NCBI GenBank assembly: GCA_949297075.1
Contig: CASFRX010000057.1
Span: 21,710-85,709, forward strand
Direction: 5' to 3'
DNA length: 64,000 nucleotides
Origin: an uncultured Oscillospiraceae bacterium
GTDB taxonomy: Bacteria > Bacillota > Clostridia > Oscillospirales > Acutalibacteraceae
In this document: positions 7,708 through 17,035 of the stretch, piece by piece
Position numbering within the stretch: position 1 is the stretch's first letter
Layout of the letters: the number at the start of each line of letters is the position of its first letter
Made by a program: the position numbers and the translations under genes
The notes under the pieces: generated by a model
Told to the model about the DNA's origin: nothing
What the model saw: the letters and a program-made list of their open reading frames with translations, nothing else
The model's database searches: none

Positions 7708-9489
7708 TTATTTGTAGAGGGGACCGTAATTTTTGCAAGCCCTGAAATCTGCGCCCTCAAGATCCTTTGTGCCGAATGCACCCCAGCAAGCAGGACGGAA
7801 AATCTTCTCCTCAGGTACATTGTGAAGAGCTACGGGGATACGGAGCATTGAGCAGAGAGTGATGATATCTGCGCCGATGTGGCCGTAGGAGATTGCACCG
7901 TGGTTAGCACCCCAGTTATTCATCAGGTCATAAGCTGATTTGAAGGGGCCTTCGCCGTTGCAACGGGGAGCGAACCATGTGCAGGGCCATGTGTAGTCTG
8001 TTCTCTTCCAGATTGCGTCGGAAACTTCATCGGGAAGCGCAACTGTCCAACCCTCGGCAATCTGAACAACAGGACCTAAGCCCTTAACAAGGTTAAGGCG
8101 AATCATGGTTGCGGGCATTTCAGCGCGTGTAAGGAAGCGTGAAGAATATCCGCCGCCTCGGAAATAGCCGTTGTCTGCCGCATTCCATGTGGTAGCTGCA
8201 AGAATCTTTTCCCTGTCAGCTTCTGTAACATTGTACCACTCTTTGATTTCGCCGTCGGCTTCGCCGCAAGCGTCAAGGCAGCAAGCACCGGAGTTGATGA
8301 GGTGGATGAAGCCCTGTGCATCTTTTGCTTTGCCCTCAATATCATAGTTTGTTACTCTCTTAACAGCCTCTGCGCTCCAGTGGGTACGAACATCTGCAAA
8401 CATCTGAGGACGGTTTGTAAGGAGCTTCATAAACAGCATGCTTATTCCGTTGAGAACATCATTTTCTGTAGCAAGGATGTAAGGCTCTCTTGTGCCGTTC
8501 CAGTCGAAAGAGGTGTTGAGCAGTGCCTCTGCAAAGTCAGCGTTGGGATAGAAGTCTGTCCACTGTCTCTGACCCTGGAAGCCTGCGGCAATGGCATTGT
8601 GGCCTACCATCTCTTCTTCGCAGCCTTTAGGAAGCTTGTCGTTGCCGTTCATAAGGTCTTTGATGATGCACATCATCTTGACTGTAAATTCCCAATCCTT
8701 TTCTTTCTGCTCGTCGCTCTTGCGTACAAATTCGGGGTTCTTGTCGAAGCCTTCCTTGCATTTTTCTTTTGTCCATTTAAGGGCTCTCTGATATTCTTCC
8801 TCATCATAGATGCCCTCTGTCATTCTTCTGATGATTTCGACCTCGTCAACAGATTCAACTCTCATGCCAAGATATTCTTCAAGGAAATCCGGGTCAATAG
8901 AGGAACCTGCAATACCCATGCAGATTGAGCCTATCTGCAAATATGATTTGCCTCTCATTGTTGCGGCTGCAACTGCACTGCGTGCAAAGCGGAGAAGCTT
9001 TTCTTCAACATCGGCAGGGATGCTTGTATCATCAGCGTCCTGAACATCACGGCCGTAGATGCCGAATGCAGGGAGACCTTTTTGTGCGTGCGCTGCAAGA
9101 ACGGATGCAAGGTAAACTGCACCGGGACGCTCAGTTGCGTTGAAGCCCCAAACACCCTTGATTGTATTCTTGTCCATATCCATTGTTTCGGAACCGTAGC
9201 ACCAGCAAGGAGTAACGGAAAGAGTGATATCTACACCCTCTTTTTTGAACTGAGCCGCACAAGCTGCCGCCTCTGCAACACGGCCGATAGTAGTATCGGA
9301 AATAACAACCTTAACGGGCTCTCCGTTGGAATATTTAAGATTCTCTGTGAAGAGTTTTGCGGCTGCTTTAGCCATGTTCATTGTCTGCTCTTCAAGGCTT
9401 TCTCTGACCTTAAGGGGACCTCTTCTGCCGTCGATAATGGGGCGAATACCTATTACGGGATAATCGCCGATTAATCTGCTTTTTGCCAT
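7708..9489 (-). CDS. fucI: L-fucose isomerase
   Basis: Converts L-fucose to L-fuculose in the cytoplasm; a Mn-dependent hexameric enzyme. The 593 residues match the family length. Characteristic blocks are [20 protein letters not shown] at the N-terminus, [55 protein letters not shown] and [12 protein letters not shown], which carry metal- and sugar-binding residues. AAAGGAAAA precedes ATG 9489. It is the last gene of fucU-kinase-fucI, 29 bp behind the kinase, and ends at a terminator. Confidence 0.96.
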   Translation of the reverse strand: MAKSRLIGDYPVIGIRPIIDGRRGPLKVRESLEEQTMNMAKAAAKLFTENLKYSNGEPVKVVISDTTIGRVAEAAACAAQFKKEGVDITLSVTPCWCYGSETMDMDKNTIKGVWGFNATERPGAVYLASVLAAHAQKGLPAFGIYGRDVQDADDTSIPADVEEKLLRFARSAVAAATMRGKSYLQIGSICMGIAGSSIDPDFLEEYLGMRVESVDEVEIIRRMTEGIYDEEEYQRALKWTKEKCKEGFDKNPEFVRKSDEQKEKDWEFTVKMMCIIKDLMNGNDKLPKGCEEEMVGHNAIAAGFQGQRQWTDFYPNADFAEALLNTSFDWNGTREPYILATENDVLNGISMLFMKLLTNRPQMFADVRTHWSAEAVKRVTNYDIEGKAKDAQGFIHLINSGACCLDACGEADGEIKEWYNVTEADREKILAATTWNAADNGYFRGGGYSSRFLTRAEMPATMIRLNLVKGLGPVVQIAEGWTVALPDEVSDAIWKRTDYTWPCTWFAPRCNGEGPFKSAYDLMNNWGANHGAISYGHIGADIITLCSMLRIPVALHNVPEEKIFRPACWGAFGTKDLEGADFRACKNYGPLYK

Positions 9490-9518
9490 GGTGAATTTTC
9501 CTTTCTTTATGTAGATTA

Positions 9519-10982
9519 TTATTGAACTATTTTAAGGAAAGAGCTGTATGCTTCTTCCCATTTTTCAGTATCTTGGGGTCGATATTCGGTTACCTTTTCG
9601 CTTCGTGCAACAATTTCGCGCGCTTCTTTAATTGATTTTATATCGCCACTTGCCATGAGCTGAACTGCGATGTTGCCGAGTACTGTTGCTTCAATGGGTC
9701 CTGCGGTAACGGGTTTTGCGCAGGCGTTAGCCGTCAGCTGGCAGAGAAGAGTATCTTTTGTACCTCCTCCGATAACATTTATAACTTCATAATCACGCTT
9801 TGTACATTCCGTAAGCTTCTCAAAAGTAAGCTTATATTTCATTGCAAGGCTCTCGTAAATACAGCGCATGATTTCACCGACTGTTTCGGGCACATATTGG
9901 TTCGTTTTGCGGCAAAATTCACGGATTCTTTCCGGAATATTGCCGTGAGGCACAAATTCAGGCGCATCAGGGTCAATAAAGCAGGCAAAGGGCTTTGCAG
10001 CCAGCGCTTCACGCTCCAAATCAGCATAACTGTATTGTTTGCCGTCACGGGCAAATTGCCTTCGGCTTTCCTGAATTAACCAAAGGCCGATAATGTTTTT
10101 GAGGAAGCCTGTGGATTGACCGTAGCCGCCCTCGTTGGTGACATTAATTTCAAGGGTCTGTTCATTGACAATAGGTTCGTCAAGCTCAGTGCCGAAAAGC
10201 GACCATGTGCCGCTGCTCAAAAAAGCAAACTGCTTGTCAGGGCAGGGTACAGCCGTAATTGCGCTCTGCGTATCATGTCCGCAAACGGCAACCACATCAA
10301 TCTTAGGCAGACCGCATTCCTCGCATACATAGTCTGAGAGCTTGCCTATTACCGTTCCGCTGGGTACAATATCGCACATCAGCCGTTTTGGGATATTCAG
10401 CTTTTCAAATATTTCGTCGCACCAATTTTTTGTGTTGATATCAACAAGCTGTGAGGTAGTGGCGATTGAATATTCTGTTGTTTTTACACCTGTCAGCATG
10501 TAGGAAAACAAATCAGGCATAAAAAGGAGCTTATCGGCTTTTTCAAGCAAATAAGGGCGTTTTTGGCTCAAAGAGAGAAGCTGAAAAACTGTGTTGAGCT
10601 CCATGAACTGTATGCCTGTCATGCCGTAAAGCTTATCTTTAGGAATAGCTTTGAACGCCTGCTCAATCATGCCCTGTGTGCGCAGGTCACGGTAGTGGAT
10701 AGGGTTTTCAAGCAGGTCGCCGTGCTCATCAAGCAGGCCGAAATCAACGCCCCATGTATCTATACCGACTGAGGAGATTTCGCCGCAGCTTTTTGCCTTG
10801 ATTAAGCCCTGCTTAATCTCATGAAAAAGTCTGAGCACATCCCAGTATGTAGTGCCGTTCACACTGACGGGGTCATTTGTGAAACGGTGGATTTCTTCAA
10901 GAGTGATTTTTTCGCCGTCGAAACTGCCGACAATCGCTCGTCCGCTTGAGGCGCCGAAATCAACAGCTAAAACTTTTTTCAT
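9519..10982 (-). CDS. FGGY-family sugar kinase (rhamnulokinase-like, probable L-fuculokinase role)
   Basis: A 487-residue FGGY kinase. [16 protein letters not shown] (residues 7-22), [42 protein letters not shown] and [18 protein letters not shown] are those of the rhamnulokinase (RhaB) branch, not E. coli FucK. Its position between fucU and fucI argues that it phosphorylates L-fuculose here; several gut Firmicutes use RhaB-like kinases this way. Substrate is inference. Its ATG follows the fucU stop with no gap, so translation is coupled. Confidence 0.88.
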   Translation of the reverse strand: MKKVLAVDFGASSGRAIVGSFDGEKITLEEIHRFTNDPVSVNGTTYWDVLRLFHEIKQGLIKAKSCGEISSVGIDTWGVDFGLLDEHGDLLENPIHYRDLRTQGMIEQAFKAIPKDKLYGMTGIQFMELNTVFQLLSLSQKRPYLLEKADKLLFMPDLFSYMLTGVKTTEYSIATTSQLVDINTKNWCDEIFEKLNIPKRLMCDIVPSGTVIGKLSDYVCEECGLPKIDVVAVCGHDTQSAITAVPCPDKQFAFLSSGTWSLFGTELDEPIVNEQTLEINVTNEGGYGQSTGFLKNIIGLWLIQESRRQFARDGKQYSYADLEREALAAKPFACFIDPDAPEFVPHGNIPERIREFCRKTNQYVPETVGEIMRCIYESLAMKYKLTFEKLTECTKRDYEVINVIGGGTKDTLLCQLTANACAKPVTAGPIEATVLGNIAVQLMASGDIKSIKEAREIVARSEKVTEYRPQDTEKWEEAYSSFLKIVQ

Positions 10983-11405
10983 TTAAATCACAACACCTTT
11001 TTTGAGAATGATGTTTGCATAAATTGCGGTTTCGCCTGTTGCAACAACGGCATAAGCTTTTTTTGCTCTTTCATAAAAAGCAAAGCGCTCTTCAAGCTCA
11101 AATTTCTTTTCGCCCTCGTTAACCTTTACAATTTCCTCGTATTCTGCCCAAATGGGAGGTTTGTTTGCGGCATCGCCGTTATCCATAAGCGCAACGGGAG
11201 CTTCAACATAGGTGTCGAGGGGTAAAAGCTTGAGAATTGCATCAAGAATTTCGGGCACACCGTGGCCGTCAAGCCTTACAAGGCGCTGAGCCATGGAGGC
11301 TGCAGGGAAATTGCCGTCGCCGATTACGATTTCATCGCCGTGACCCATTTCCATGAGGATTTTTAAAAGTTCAGGTGAAAGAATAGGGGAAATATTTTTA
11401 AGCAT
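10983..11405 (-). CDS. fucU: L-fucose mutarotase (RbsD/FucU family)
   Basis: Interconverts the anomers of L-fucose so that the isomerase receives the right form. The 140-residue length and the motif MGHGDEIVIGDGNFPA (His near residue 21, Asp near 29) are diagnostic. AGGAGG stands 7 bases before the ATG. It is first in the fucose group, only 38 bp after the ABC transporter gene, with no terminator between, so read-through from the ABC gene is plausible. Confidence 0.93.
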   Translation of the reverse strand: MLKNISPILSPELLKILMEMGHGDEIVIGDGNFPAASMAQRLVRLDGHGVPEILDAILKLLPLDTYVEAPVALMDNGDAANKPPIWAEYEEIVKVNEGEKKFELEERFAFYERAKKAYAVVATGETAIYANIILKKGVVI

Positions 11406-11443
11406 AGGGAAAGTACCTCCTGATAATTTGTTAATTGAATGTA

Positions 11444-13225
11444 TTATATGGAATATAAAGCGTACATATCCGCATATATTCCGCCTTTTTTAATAAGCTG
11501 GCTGTGACTGCCCTGTTCGGCAATGCCGTTTTCGGTCAGGACTAAAATATGGGAAGCGTTTTTAATTGTTGTGAGCCTGTGAGCGATGGTAAAGGTTGTT
11601 CTGCCCTTTGCAAGACGCTCTAAGGATTGCTGAACAAGTCTTTCGCTCTCATTGTCAAGTGCGCTTGTAGCTTCGTCAAGAATAAGTATTTCCGGGTCTT
11701 TTAAGAATACACGGGCAATGGAAATCCTCTGCTTTTGTCCTCCGGAAAGCTTAACACCGCGTTCACCGACATATGTGTCGTATCCGTCGGGAAGCTGACA
11801 GATAAAATCGTGAGCGCCGGCATTTTTAGCGGCTTCAATAATCTCTTCGTCCCTTGCCTCAGGCTTGCCGTAGGCAATGTTTTCTTTAACGGTGCCTGAG
11901 AACATATATACATCCTGCTGAACTACGCCGATGTGAGAACGCAGAGATTTGAGAGTATATTTTTTTATATCGGTGCCGTCAATGAGGATTTCACCGCTGT
12001 TGGCCTCGTAAAAACGGGGAATGAGATTGCAAAGTGTTGTTTTGCCGCCGCCTGAAGGACCTACAAGGGCAATGCTTTCGCCTGCCTTTGCTGTGAAGTT
12101 TATGCTTGTTAAAACATTGCTGTCTGTGCCTTCATATTTAAAGCTGACATCTTTAAAGGATATTTCGCCTTTGACATCAGACAGCTCTTTGGCATCGGGC
12201 ATATCTTTTATTTCGCTGAGCTCGGAGATAACCTCATCAAAGCGTTCAATACCCGTCATGCCCTTTGAAAACTGCTCGCTGAATTCCACAATTCTGCGGA
12301 TAGTGCCCATAAGAGTTGAAACCATGAGCAAATAAGCGGTCAAATCGGCCGGGGAAATCTGCCCTGCAACCATGAACATTGCGCCGCCTGCAAGAACGAC
12401 GATGTACATGAAGCCGTCAAATAGGCGAACGGTGGTGTGGAAATTAGCCATGTATTTGTAAGAAGCTTTTTTGAGTGAAAGAAAACGGAGAGAGCCTATG
12501 TCAAATTTTTTCTTTTCAATGGGTTCGTTTGCATAGGACTGAACAACTCTGATGCCCAGCAGGCTGTCCTCTGTTATGGCGTTGATTTCGCCTATCTGGT
12601 GGCGTGAAGATTTGAAGGTATCACGCATTTTCTGTCGGTTGCGTTTTGTCATTATAAGAATAAGGGGAAACATGGCAAAAATGACAAGGGTGAACCAGAT
12701 ATTCATTTCGGCAAAAATAATGAAACAGCCGATAATTTTGATTATTGCAATCAGCACTTCTTCAGGGAAATGGTGGGCAAATTCGGTAACATCAAAAAGG
12801 TCGCTTGTGAGCCTTGACATGAGCTGACCGACTTTTGTGTTGTCATAAAAGGAAAAAGAAAGACCTTGAAGATGAGAAAATAAATCGTTTCTCATCTCGG
12901 TTTCAATTTTAGAGCCCATAACATGACCGCCGCAGGTCATGTAGTAGTTTGCAATCGCATCCACAATTCTTAAAAATATGTAAAAAGCGGCAATGCTTAG
13001 AATACGCTTAACGGTGAGCGATGCTATATCCTCTATGGCGGCATCGGTAATTTCACGCACAATCAGAGGAAGGGCAAGCTCGCAAACCGTGGTCATGCTT
13101 GCACAGAAAAGGTCAAGGGCAATCTCGCCCTTGTGCCTTAAAAGGTAAGGGGTGAAGCGTTTGAACAGGCGCATATTCTTTTTTCTTTGCTCTATTGAGT
13201 TTTTAAACTTAGAATTTTTTTCCAT
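11444..13225 (-). CDS. ABC exporter half-transporter (MsbA/LmrA-like, fused membrane and ATPase domains)
   Basis: A 593-residue protein with a six-helix exporter domain (about 25-310) and a nucleotide-binding domain (about 345-590). Walker A is GPSGGGKTTL, the signature LSGGQKQRI and Walker B ILILDEATSALD. Proteins of this type work as homodimers or heterodimers exporting lipids, drugs or peptides; the substrate is unknown. ATG 13225 is chosen over an in-frame ATG at 13267 because a strong promoter -10 (13256-13261) overlaps the latter. It may be cotranscribed with fucU-kinase-fucI. Confidence 0.9.
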   Translation of the reverse strand: MEKNSKFKNSIEQRKKNMRLFKRFTPYLLRHKGEIALDLFCASMTTVCELALPLIVREITDAAIEDIASLTVKRILSIAAFYIFLRIVDAIANYYMTCGGHVMGSKIETEMRNDLFSHLQGLSFSFYDNTKVGQLMSRLTSDLFDVTEFAHHFPEEVLIAIIKIIGCFIIFAEMNIWFTLVIFAMFPLILIMTKRNRQKMRDTFKSSRHQIGEINAITEDSLLGIRVVQSYANEPIEKKKFDIGSLRFLSLKKASYKYMANFHTTVRLFDGFMYIVVLAGGAMFMVAGQISPADLTAYLLMVSTLMGTIRRIVEFSEQFSKGMTGIERFDEVISELSEIKDMPDAKELSDVKGEISFKDVSFKYEGTDSNVLTSINFTAKAGESIALVGPSGGGKTTLCNLIPRFYEANSGEILIDGTDIKKYTLKSLRSHIGVVQQDVYMFSGTVKENIAYGKPEARDEEIIEAAKNAGAHDFICQLPDGYDTYVGERGVKLSGGQKQRISIARVFLKDPEILILDEATSALDNESERLVQQSLERLAKGRTTFTIAHRLTTIKNASHILVLTENGIAEQGSHSQLIKKGGIYADMYALYSI

Positions 13226-13255
13226 ACTTCTATACCTATCGTGAAATCTTTTATT

Positions 13256-13284
13256 ATTATATACCATATAGAGCAGCTTTTCAA
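13256..13284 (-). promoter_or_regulatory. Promoter of the ABC exporter gene
   Basis: Minus strand TTGAAA (13279-13284), 17-bp spacer, TATAAT (13256-13261). The predicted transcription start near 13249 leaves a short leader and excludes translation from 13267. Confidence 0.8.
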
Positions 13285-13301
13285 TTTATTTTTGCAGATT
13301 A

Positions 13302-13330
13302 TTGATATTTTTGTTGCTATAAGTTAAAAT
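13302..13330 (+). promoter_or_regulatory. Promoter of rpe
   Basis: TTGATA (13302-13307), 17-bp spacer, TAAAAT (13325-13330), divergent from the ABC promoter and not overlapping it. Confidence 0.7.
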
Positions 13331-13363
13331 TAAGTAAAATGAACTTCTGAAAGGAAAATGTTA

Positions 13364-14035
13364 ATGAATATAATAATTTCCCCTTCAATTTTAGCAAGTG
13401 ATTTTTCTCAGCTCGGTGTCGAGGCTCAGCGAATGGAAAAAGCAGGTGCCGATTGGCTTCATATTGATGTTATGGACGGACATTTTGTTCCCAATATTAC
13501 CCTTGGCGCACCTATTGTCAAAGCTCTTCGCCCAAGGACAAGCATGTTTTTCGATGTTCACCTTATGATTAGTGAGCCCTTGAAGTATGTTGAGGATTTT
13601 GCTAAAGCGGGTGCAGATATTATCACTTTCCATGTTGAGTGCGACAGCGATATTGATGAAACTATTGATAAGATTCACGAATTGGGCTGTAAAGCAGGTC
13701 TTTCCGTTAAGCCCGGAACACCTGCGAGCGCAGTTCTGCCGTACCTTAAAAAAATTGAAATGGTGCTTGTTATGACTGTTGAGCCGGGCTTTGGCGGTCA
13801 GTCCTTTATGGCGGATATGTGCCGTAAGCTTGTAGAATTAAAAGCCGCCTGTAAAGCTGAAAACCTTGCGGTATATCTGCAAGTGGATGGTGGCATAAGC
13901 GAAAAGACAGTTGCCGTTGCCGCATCAGCCGGTGCAAATTGCTTTGTTGCAGGCAGTGCCGTCTTCGGTTCACCTGACCCGCGGGAAGCAATAACCGTTA
14001 TAAGAACCATAGCGGAAGATAGTTTTGCAAATTGA
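13364..14035 (+). CDS. rpe: Ribulose-phosphate 3-epimerase
   Basis: Interconverts ribulose 5-phosphate and xylulose 5-phosphate in the pentose phosphate pathway. A 223-residue TIM barrel with ISPSILASDFSQLG, HIDVMDGHFVPNIT (metal-binding His and Asp), DVHLMISEP, TVEPGFGGQSF and DGGIS. ATG 13364 is preferred to ATG 13358 because AAAGG (13350-13354) lies 9 bases from the former and only 3 from the latter. It stands alone, with its own promoter and terminator. Confidence 0.95.
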   Translation: MNIIISPSILASDFSQLGVEAQRMEKAGADWLHIDVMDGHFVPNITLGAPIVKALRPRTSMFFDVHLMISEPLKYVEDFAKAGADIITFHVECDSDIDETIDKIHELGCKAGLSVKPGTPASAVLPYLKKIEMVLVMTVEPGFGGQSFMADMCRKLVELKAACKAENLAVYLQVDGGISEKTVAVAASAGANCFVAGSAVFGSPDPREAITVIRTIAEDSFAN

Positions 14036-14039
14036 ATTT

Positions 14040-14089
14040 GAGCAGTAGTTATGTATATGCAGCTGTATATTCATAACTGCTCATTTTTT
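14040..14089 (+). terminator. Terminator after rpe
   Basis: GAGCAG...TTATG (14040-14053) pairs with CATAACTGCTC (14072-14082), with a 3-base bulge and a second near-palindromic segment in the loop. The stem is followed by ATTTTTTG. Confidence 0.8.
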
Positions 14090-14558
14090 GTCAAAAATCG
14101 GGTGAAAACGGTGAATAAAGTAGTTTGCTTGTCAAAAACATCACGATATTATTCTAAATTAGAATAATATCATTGACTTTTCCACTTTTTCCACTCACTT
14201 TTCCACAAGTGTAATATGAAAAACTTTACACTAATTTCAACAAAAAAACATAAGAAATATGCTCCGAAAGAATATAATTTAAGCCTTTATTCACGGTTGA
14301 TTGCATATTCGCAAAAAAAGTCAGACTTTAGCTTCAAAAATTATACATTGCTGAAAAAATATGTGTAAATTGCAGATGATTTTTCCTGTTTTTTGGTTAG
14401 TTTGTAGTGGTTTTAAATTTGTTAATAGGTTAAATGAATATATTTTTTTGAGCCAAGCTGTAAAGTATAATTCTTTACAGCTTGGCTCATGACTTTTCAA
14501 TATTTAGTTTAAATTTTCAAATCCTTACAAAATAATGTGGTGTAAAGTGAGTTGCTTT
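14090..14558. other. Gene-free AT-rich stretch with several inverted repeats
   Basis: No open frame or RNA gene that I recognise. It holds a perfect 27-bp palindrome (14145-14171), three copies of TTTTCCAC (14178, 14187, 14199), an inverted repeat AGTGTAA-N11-TTACACT (14208-14232), and a perfect 16-bp stem-loop (14450-14488). The function is unknown; it lies between the converging rpe and tsaD. Confidence 0.7.
14450..14488. repeat. Perfect 16-bp inverted repeat downstream of tsaD
   Basis: GAGCCAAGCTGTAAAG (14450-14465) and its exact complement (14473-14488) flank a 7-base AT loop. It may terminate tsaD transcription, but on the minus strand it is followed by an A-run instead of a U-run, so it is not a textbook intrinsic terminator. 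It contains the TGTAA-N11-TTACA pattern seen elsewhere in the window. Confidence 0.6.
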
Positions 14559-15575
14559 TCAGAAAACAGCATTGTCTATGGGCATTGTGGCATAGGCGTT
14601 GAGCTCTAAACCGGCTTTTTTGCCGCTTAGATATTCAAAATAGCCCTGAGCGCCTACCATTGCGGCATTGTCTCCGCATAAACCCAAAGCAGGGAAATAG
14701 AGCTCCAATTCGTTTTCTTTGCAAAGCTTTTCAAATTCTCTGCGCAATACGCTGTTTGCGGAAACACCGCCGGCAAGGACTATTTTTTGGGCGCCTGTTT
14801 GCTGTGCCGCTTTGAGTGTGTTTGCTGTCAGGCATCGCACAACGGCGTGAATATATGATGCGCCGAAATCTGCAATATTTATTTCTTCGCCTTTTTGCTT
14901 TGCGTTGTGTATTGCGTTTACTGCTGAAGTTTTAAGCCCGGAAAAGCTGAAATCAAGCTCGCATCCGTCAACCTTAGGCCTTGGGAAATTATAAGCCTTG
15001 GGGTTACCGTCCTTAGCCGCCTTGTCCAAATTCAGACCGCCGGGGTAGGGAAGCCCTAAAGCACGGGCCGCCTTGTCCATACATTCGCCTGCGGCATCAT
15101 CAAGCGTTTTGCCGATTATTTCAAATTCGGTGTAGCTTTTGACATTGACAATGTGGCTGTGGCCGCCTGAAACAACGAGAGCTAAGAAAGGCGGTTCGAG
15201 GTTCAAATGCGTTATGTAGTTTGCCGCAATGTGTGAACGCAGGTGATGAACAGGCACTAAAGGCTTGCCGCTTGAAAAAGAAAGTCCCTTTGCGAAGTTG
15301 ACGCCGATAAGCAGTGCGCCTATCAGGCCGGGTGCATATGTGACAGCTATTGCTTCAATGTCGTTCATGGTACATTCTGCTTTTTCAAGCGCCTGCTTTA
15401 CAACATTGCTTATAGCCTCGGCGTGCATTCGGGAAGCTATTTCCGGCACAACGCCGCCGTAGACTATATGAGCGTCTACCTGAGAAGCTATAATGCTTGA
15501 AAGCACAGTTCTGCCGTCTTCAACAACTGCGGCGGCAGTTTCATCGCAAGAGGATTCTATAGCTAATATTTTCAT
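14559..15575 (-). CDS. tsaD: tRNA N6-adenosine threonylcarbamoyltransferase TsaD
   Basis: Transfers the threonylcarbamoyl group to A37 of ANN-decoding tRNAs, acting with TsaB and TsaE. The 338 residues begin MKILAIESSCDETAAAVV; the metal-binding VPVHHLRSHI and the SGGHSH loop follow, and ALGLPYPGG is present. ATG 15575 overlaps the preceding fusion gene by 4 bases (ATGA). tsaB and tsaE, often adjacent in Clostridia, are not in this cluster. Confidence 0.97.
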   Translation of the reverse strand: MKILAIESSCDETAAAVVEDGRTVLSSIIASQVDAHIVYGGVVPEIASRMHAEAISNVVKQALEKAECTMNDIEAIAVTYAPGLIGALLIGVNFAKGLSFSSGKPLVPVHHLRSHIAANYITHLNLEPPFLALVVSGGHSHIVNVKSYTEFEIIGKTLDDAAGECMDKAARALGLPYPGGLNLDKAAKDGNPKAYNFPRPKVDGCELDFSFSGLKTSAVNAIHNAKQKGEEINIADFGASYIHAVVRCLTANTLKAAQQTGAQKIVLAGGVSANSVLRREFEKLCKENELELYFPALGLCGDNAAMVGAQGYFEYLSGKKAGLELNAYATMPIDNAVF

Positions 15576-16447
15576 TCCGTTTCTTCCTCACTGAAAAATT
15601 TTGTCATCAGAAGTGCGTCTTCCTTGGGCTTGTCGTAAAATCCCGGTCGTTTGCCCACCTGAGAGAAGCCTGCCTTTGAATAGAGAGAAATTGCGGCTTC
15701 GTTGCTCGCTCTTACTTCCAGGGTTATTTCGGTGCATTTGCGCTGTTTAGCGCCGTTTTCGGCGGCTTCTAACAGCCTTTCTCCTATTCTCATTCTCCTG
15801 AAATCGGGATGTACGGCAATATTTGTAATCTCTGCAACACCGCAAACCTCAATAGAGCCGATGTATCCCAAAACCCTGCCTGCAAACCGAGCTGAGAGGA
15901 AGTGAGCGTTTTCGTTATCAAGTTCATCGCTCAAACCCTTTTCGTTCCACGGCTGAGAGAAGCACAGGCTTTCAAGTCTTGCAATTTCTGCTATATCGCT
16001 TTCCTGCATAGGCGAAATTTCCGCAAAGTTAAGAATGAGAGTTTTGATAACATCATATAAGCATGAATTAATCTGCTCTGCACAGCGGTCATAGACCTCT
16101 TGGCCGCATAAAAATGGGTCATCTATTCCGTTGCCGAGCAGGAACACCCTTTGTCTGCCGACATAGGGCAAAAGTGGCATCATATGGCTTTGGCTCATGC
16201 AGAAAAAAATTCCGTCGTCAAACATATAGGGGCTTAAAGCTCTTGCTCTGTGGTCGGAAATATCAACGCCGTATTTTTTTGCCGCTTCAACTGAGTTGGC
16301 AGATACTTCGTCCCCTGTGCGGGCGGCAAGACCTGCACTTGTGACCTCAATGCCCTTAAATCCCAAATCGTCAAGCTTCTTTTTCATCAGCCCTTCGGCA
16401 AGGGGACTGCGGCATGTATTGCCTGTGCAAACAAAAATAATCTTCAT
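15572..16447 (-). CDS. Fusion: low-molecular-weight protein phosphatase + RimI-type N-acetyltransferase
   Basis: A 291-residue two-domain protein. Residues 1-150 form a low-molecular-weight protein tyrosine/arginine phosphatase: the P-loop is VCTGNTCRSPLAE (nucleophile Cys7, Arg13) and the general acid loop is DDPF near residue 108. Residues 150-291 form a GNAT domain of the RimI type, with IAVHPDFRRMRIGERLL as the acetyl-CoA motif and RPGFYDKPKEDALLM at the end; RimI acetylates the N-terminus of ribosomal protein S18 in E. coli. Both active sites look intact, so both activities are possible. The gene follows the UPF0340 gene by 6 bp and overlaps tsaD. The fusion is unusual (see findings). 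Confidence 0.9.
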   Translation of the reverse strand: MKIIFVCTGNTCRSPLAEGLMKKKLDDLGFKGIEVTSAGLAARTGDEVSANSVEAAKKYGVDISDHRARALSPYMFDDGIFFCMSQSHMMPLLPYVGRQRVFLLGNGIDDPFLCGQEVYDRCAEQINSCLYDVIKTLILNFAEISPMQESDIAEIARLESLCFSQPWNEKGLSDELDNENAHFLSARFAGRVLGYIGSIEVCGVAEITNIAVHPDFRRMRIGERLLEAAENGAKQRKCTEITLEVRASNEAAISLYSKAGFSQVGKRPGFYDKPKEDALLMTKFFSEEETE

Positions 16448-16453
16448 TTTAAG

Positions 16454-17008
16454 TTACCTTAATTTATCATCATAAACGGCTCTTTCGCCGCCTGTGAATT
16501 TCGGCCTTGTGCGCGCGGCAACGACAAGAGCCTTGCCGATGTGGGAGTTTTTAAGGCGCATGGGAACGGCAACCTCTTTCAGGTGCATTCCGATAAGCAC
16601 ACAGCCTATATCCATGCCTGCGTGTGCCTTAACATCTTCAACGGCAACGGGGCTTTCAAGCGCTGAGTAAAGTGCGGTTGCAAAGGAGCCTCCTGCCTTA
16701 GGCTGAGGAACAGCATTGACTTGAGTGAGGTTATATTTTTCCATTGCTTCTTCTTCGAGAATAACGGCTCTGTTAATGTGTTCGCAGCATTGAGCTGCTA
16801 GGTAAACACCCTTTTCTTCAGCGGCAGGCAGTATACCCTTGAGCAGGGCTTCGCCGATTTCGGGTCCTGAATGTGAGCCAAGGTTATAGCCCTGCACTTC
16901 GCTTGTGGAACAGCCTACAAGAAGTATCTGTCCTTTCTTAATTCCTGAGCGTTCAATAAGCTCCTTTGCGGCTTCGTTTGCCTGTTTAGTTAAGATTTCA
17001 AGTTCCAT
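16454..17008 (-). CDS. UPF0340 (YwlG/TIGR01440) family protein
   Basis: A 184-residue cytoplasmic protein of the conserved YwlG family, whose function is not established. LLVGCSTSEVQGYNLGSHSGPEIGEALLKG, read in parts, and CCEHINRAVILEEE, PQPKAGGSFATAL and HAGMDIG are family blocks. In Bacillus ywlG lies near other ywl genes that include a low-molecular-weight phosphatase; here too the next gene starts with such a phosphatase, supporting an old association. 27 bp separate it from polA. Confidence 0.85.
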   Translation of the reverse strand: MELEILTKQANEAAKELIERSGIKKGQILLVGCSTSEVQGYNLGSHSGPEIGEALLKGILPAAEEKGVYLAAQCCEHINRAVILEEEAMEKYNLTQVNAVPQPKAGGSFATALYSALESPVAVEDVKAHAGMDIGCVLIGMHLKEVAVPMRLKNSHIGKALVVAARTRPKFTGGERAVYDDKLR

Positions 17009-17035
17009 TTTTAATTTCTCTTTTCTGTTTATTTG

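Noticed and set aside
14145..14206. Chromosomal replication origin (oriC)
   Set aside because: No dnaA/dnaN/rpmH genes here and only one near-consensus DnaA box; at best a binding or titration site.
14208..14480. TnrA/GlnR boxes (TGTNA-N7-TNACA)
   Set aside because: The spacing is N11 or N12, not N7, and no nitrogen genes are adjacent.
14036..14558. 6S RNA or another structured ncRNA in the gap
   Set aside because: No long bulged helix or known consensus could be recognised, and no promoter-terminator pair delimits a transcript.
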